Source of the DNA: UBA7985 sp965661545
Lineage (GTDB): Bacteria > Pseudomonadota > Alphaproteobacteria > UBA7985
Reading direction: 5' to 3'
Length of the DNA stretch: 9,704 nucleotides
NCBI GenBank assembly: GCA_965661545.1
Contig: CBFIEF010000053.1
Span: 1 to 9,704 of the forward strand
The position numbers and the translations under genes were made by a program. Below, one piece after another: positions 7,803 through 9,704 of this stretch. The notes under the pieces are model-generated. The model was not told the origin of the DNA, did not search any database, and saw only the letters and a list, made by a program, of their open reading frames with translations. Position 1 is the stretch's first letter. Each line of letters opens with the position of its first letter.

Positions 7803-7840
7803 CCCCTTCGATACACCGCTGCGCGGCTACTCAGGGAGGG
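7803..7840. repeat. Palindromic intergenic repeat-like element
   Basis: This 38-base segment reads CCCCTTCGATACACCGC, then TGC, then GCGGCTACTCAGGGAGGG. CCGC (7816-7819) pairs with GCGG (7823-7826), and CCCT (7804-7807) with AGGG (7833-7836), giving an imperfect hairpin. From memory it resembles the dispersed palindromes of many alphaproteobacteria (pattern CCCTTCGAGACGC...GCTCCTCAGGG), but only one copy is visible here. It sits in the roughly 210-base gap upstream of the SDR gene (7658-7867), where I see no convincing gene, tRNA or clear promoter. Confidence 0.4.
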
Positions 7841-7867
7841 CTAAAAGAATGCACCTCCCCAAAACGC

Positions 7868-7904
7868 AAAAACCGCCGCTGATCCAAACCCAGCGGCGGT
7901 TTTT
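7868..7904. terminator. Symmetrical (bidirectional) rho-independent terminator
   Basis: AAAAACCGCCGCTG (7868-7881) and CAGCGGCGGTTTTT (7891-7904) are perfect inverted repeats around a nine-base loop. Nine bases form a GC-rich stem and the flanking A5/T5 gives a T-tract on either strand. The only gene clearly ending here is the large minus-strand surface protein, whose stop is 24 bases away. It also insulates the SDR unit from read-through. Confidence 0.92.
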
Positions 7905-7928
7905 ATAGGCTTGTGATCTCTAAGGTGA

Positions 7929-9704
7929 CTATATCAGAATGTCGTCGCCGAGAGTGGTACTTAGAGTTGTTGACGTGCCAAGATCCAAGACGCCAACGCC
8001 GGAAGCACCGTTATCATAGAAAATATAATCAACCGAATTCGCGTCACCAGCTAGGTCAACGTAAACTACGTCATAGGAGCCACTGTTAATCTCTCCGTAC
8101 GCTTGACTGAGTGCCGTGGCCAAGACCCCACCCCCATCTTCAACGAAAATGGTGCCTGATAAGCCAAGCGACGATAGGTCGATGAGGTCATTAGCAGACA
8201 CAAAGTCCGTAATAGATTCAGCATCAGCTGCCGCAATAGTTCCGTCCGTCACAGCAGCGCTCGCCACAGAAAAGTCACCCGCGTTGATTTCAATGGTTAC
8301 GGCTACGGCTCCGGAGCCTAAGTCATAGCTATCGTCGCCCGCACCACCATCAAGTGTGATTGAGCCAGTGGTCATGGCATCATTAAGCGTTACAGAGTCA
8401 TCCCCGCTGCCGAGGGATACGGTCGCAGAATTGCCATTAGTGGCATTCGACGTAAACTCGATAACATCGTCGTCACCCGCCGTGAGGATCGTTGCGTTGG
8501 CGGCGACGCCGTCAATGTCAATGTCATCCACGCCGCTGGAGCCTGTGTAAGTATCAATCGCGTCAAATGCCGCTGCTGCTGCCGAAACAGTGACATCATC
8601 AGCCGATGAAGCGTCAACATTGGTCAATGCTGCAATTCCGACCCCCGCCAAAGTAACATCTTCATTTCCGCGAAGATCGAGGACATCGGTGTTTGTTCCA
8701 GTAAGCGTGAGTGTCCCAGACGCGGCTTGCTCAAAAATGATTTCAGTCAAAGCTGTTGCACTGTTTGCAATCGTCAGATTGCCACCCGTCCCCGCTGCGC
8801 CTTCAAACTTTAGGCTCGTTTCTGTCGCCGAAGCGATTGAAATATTTGCGGCGTTGGTAAAGGTAATCTGCTCATCAACAGCACCATTGCCAAGGCTATT
8901 CAGCGTCACTGAGCCGGAAACCTGCAAATCATCGATGTCGGTGATGTTGGTGAAAGTAGCTGTTCCACCAGTAGCCATGATCACTGTTTCGAACTTACTG
9001 ATCGTAGCAGTAGACGTATTTAAGCCTTGGAGGTCGAGCGTATCGCTCCCTGATCCGCCATTCCATACCGCCGTTGCAGCGGGGCTCTCGGTTGCTGTGA
9101 TTGTCTCGTTGCCTGAACCCATTGTAAGGGCAGTAACTGTAGCATCCACCGAAGCAACAATGTTGCCTGACGCGTCGCTCGCATCAACAGTAGCAATGCC
9201 GGACATATCTCCAGCACCCACTGTATCATCAAGTGTCAGATTTTCTGTGCCGTCGATGGTCAACTTAATGGTCGAAGAAGAAGTATCGATCTTCAAGAAG
9301 TTGCCCGATGAGCCGTCGCTGCCGATGGTCAGCTCAGTAATAGCTTCTCCGGAATCATCGATTTCCAATTCCATTGGGTCTGCGGCGCTGTCACCTGCGT
9401 TCTGAATGTTCGCAACCAGCTTGGAGACGCCGGAATCGGTATCGACATCTACAATCTGACCGCCCTCAATATCCACGAGGGCCAATGTCGCAGAAGTGCC
9501 GCCCGACGCGCTTGGCCCGAGTTCATCGATGGCGATGGTACCCGTACTGCTGTCCGTGTTCGTGACTGTGACTGCAGCGGTTTCACCACCCATGTTGAGG
9601 GTCGCGGTCTCGCTCGTCGCGCCAGCATCAACGGTTACAGAAAACTGTTCCACATCCGTCAGCGTCACACCGCGCGATCCGAGATCGAGCGTTGGCGATG
9701 TGGA
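7929..9704 (-). CDS. Large Ca-binding beta-repeat surface protein, S-layer/RTX-like, C-terminal part (5' end outside window)
   Basis: The frame stays open to the window edge, so 591 C-terminal residues are visible and the GTG at 9668 is probably internal. The protein is very rich in Thr, Ser, Ala, Asp and Gly, has few Lys/Arg and no Cys, and alternates short beta strands with Gly/Asp turns, as in secreted S-layer or adhesin-like repeat proteins. Counting from the GTG, RTX-like GGxGxDxUx motifs are GGSGSDTLDL (204-213, bases 9030-9059), GSGDDSVTL (420-428) and GGAGDDSYDL (441-450). The ITDFVSANDLIDLS motif (486-499) and the final short acidic-hydrophobic end GDDILI match the C-termini of proteins exported by type I ABC secretion. 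Inference: exported without a cleaved signal peptide, folding with calcium outside the cell. The exact family (S-layer, adhesin or enzyme) cannot be decided without the N-terminus. No secretion genes are in the window. Confidence 0.82.
   Translation of the reverse strand, partial: STSPTLDLGSRGVTLTDVEQFSVTVDAGATSETATLNMGGETAAVTVTNTDSSTGTIAIDELGPSASGGTSATLALVDIEGGQIVDVDTDSGVSKLVANIQNAGDSAADPMELEIDDSGEAITELTIGSDGSSGNFLKIDTSSSTIKLTIDGTENLTLDDTVGAGDMSGIATVDASDASGNIVASVDATVTALTMGSGNETITATESPAATAVWNGGSGSDTLDLQGLNTSTATISKFETVIMATGGTATFTNITDIDDLQVSGSVTLNSLGNGAVDEQITFTNAANISIASATETSLKFEGAAGTGGNLTIANSATALTEIIFEQAASGTLTLTGTNTDVLDLRGNEDVTLAGVGIAALTNVDASSADDVTVSAAAAAFDAIDTYTGSSGVDDIDIDGVAANATILTAGDDDVIEFTSNATNGNSATVSLGSGDDSVTLNDAMTTGSITLDGGAGDDSYDLGSGAVAVTIEINAGDFSVASAAVTDGTIAAADAESITDFVSANDLIDLSSLGLSGTIFVEDGGGVLATALSQAYGEINSGSYDVVYVDLAGDANSVDYIFYDNGASGVGVLDLGTSTTLSTTLGDDILI

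Noticed and set aside
7320..7844. Plus-strand open frame covering the SDR 5' half and the upstream gap
   Set aside because: It overlaps the SDR antisense, has no clear ribosome-binding site and has low-complexity translation. Its extension into the gap is probably chance.
8590..9405. Plus-strand open frame (271 codons) opposite the surface protein gene
   Set aside because: Its Val/Ser/Pro/Ala-rich composition mirrors the Asp/Thr/Ala-rich codons of the real gene on the other strand, and there are no motifs. It is a shadow.
7929..9704. Tandem DNA repeats or a CRISPR-like array within the low-complexity surface protein gene
   Set aside because: The repetition is at the level of protein composition. 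I saw no regularly spaced identical DNA units.

Overview
The window looks like ordinary chromosome of an alphaproteobacterium. The clues are moderately GC-rich DNA, the soxBDAG gene order with Rhizobiales/Rhodobacterales-like SoxB and SoxA motifs, an intergenic palindrome of a kind common in alphaproteobacteria, and a large acidic Ca-binding surface protein of the S-layer/RTX type. I cannot name a genus from the sequence alone.

Plus strand, 1-5735. The C-terminal half of an EamA/DMT-family membrane transporter (cut by the window start) is followed after about 115 bases by a complete heterotetrameric sarcosine oxidase operon in the order soxB-soxD-soxA-soxG. The genes are tightly coupled: a 14-base gap between soxB and soxD, an ATGA overlap between soxD and soxA, and a TGATG overlap between soxA and soxG. 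All four subunits look intact, with the FAD Rossmann motif and covalent-FMN histidine in SoxB, zinc ligands in SoxD, and a Rossmann motif plus aminomethyltransferase-like folate domain in SoxA. Together they oxidise sarcosine to glycine and H2O2, passing the methyl carbon to tetrahydrofolate.

Minus strand, 7657-5780. A two-gene unit converges on the sox operon: a short-chain dehydrogenase/reductase (SDR), then after 38 bases a PAPS-dependent-type sulfotransferase, ending in a rho-independent terminator. The SDR keeps its nucleotide-binding motif, but Ser and Arg stand where the catalytic Tyr and Lys are expected. The pair suggests modification of an unknown metabolite or glycan.

Minus strand, 9704-7868. 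The C-terminal 591 residues of a large Thr/Ser/Ala/Asp/Gly-rich, Cys-free beta-repeat protein have degenerate RTX nonapeptides and a type I-secretion-like C-terminus. The gene ends at a strong symmetrical terminator and its start lies beyond the window. Between it and the SDR is about 210 bases without a convincing gene but with one palindromic repeat-like element.

Most of this is recognisable. The least explained part is the atypical SDR paired with a sulfotransferase.
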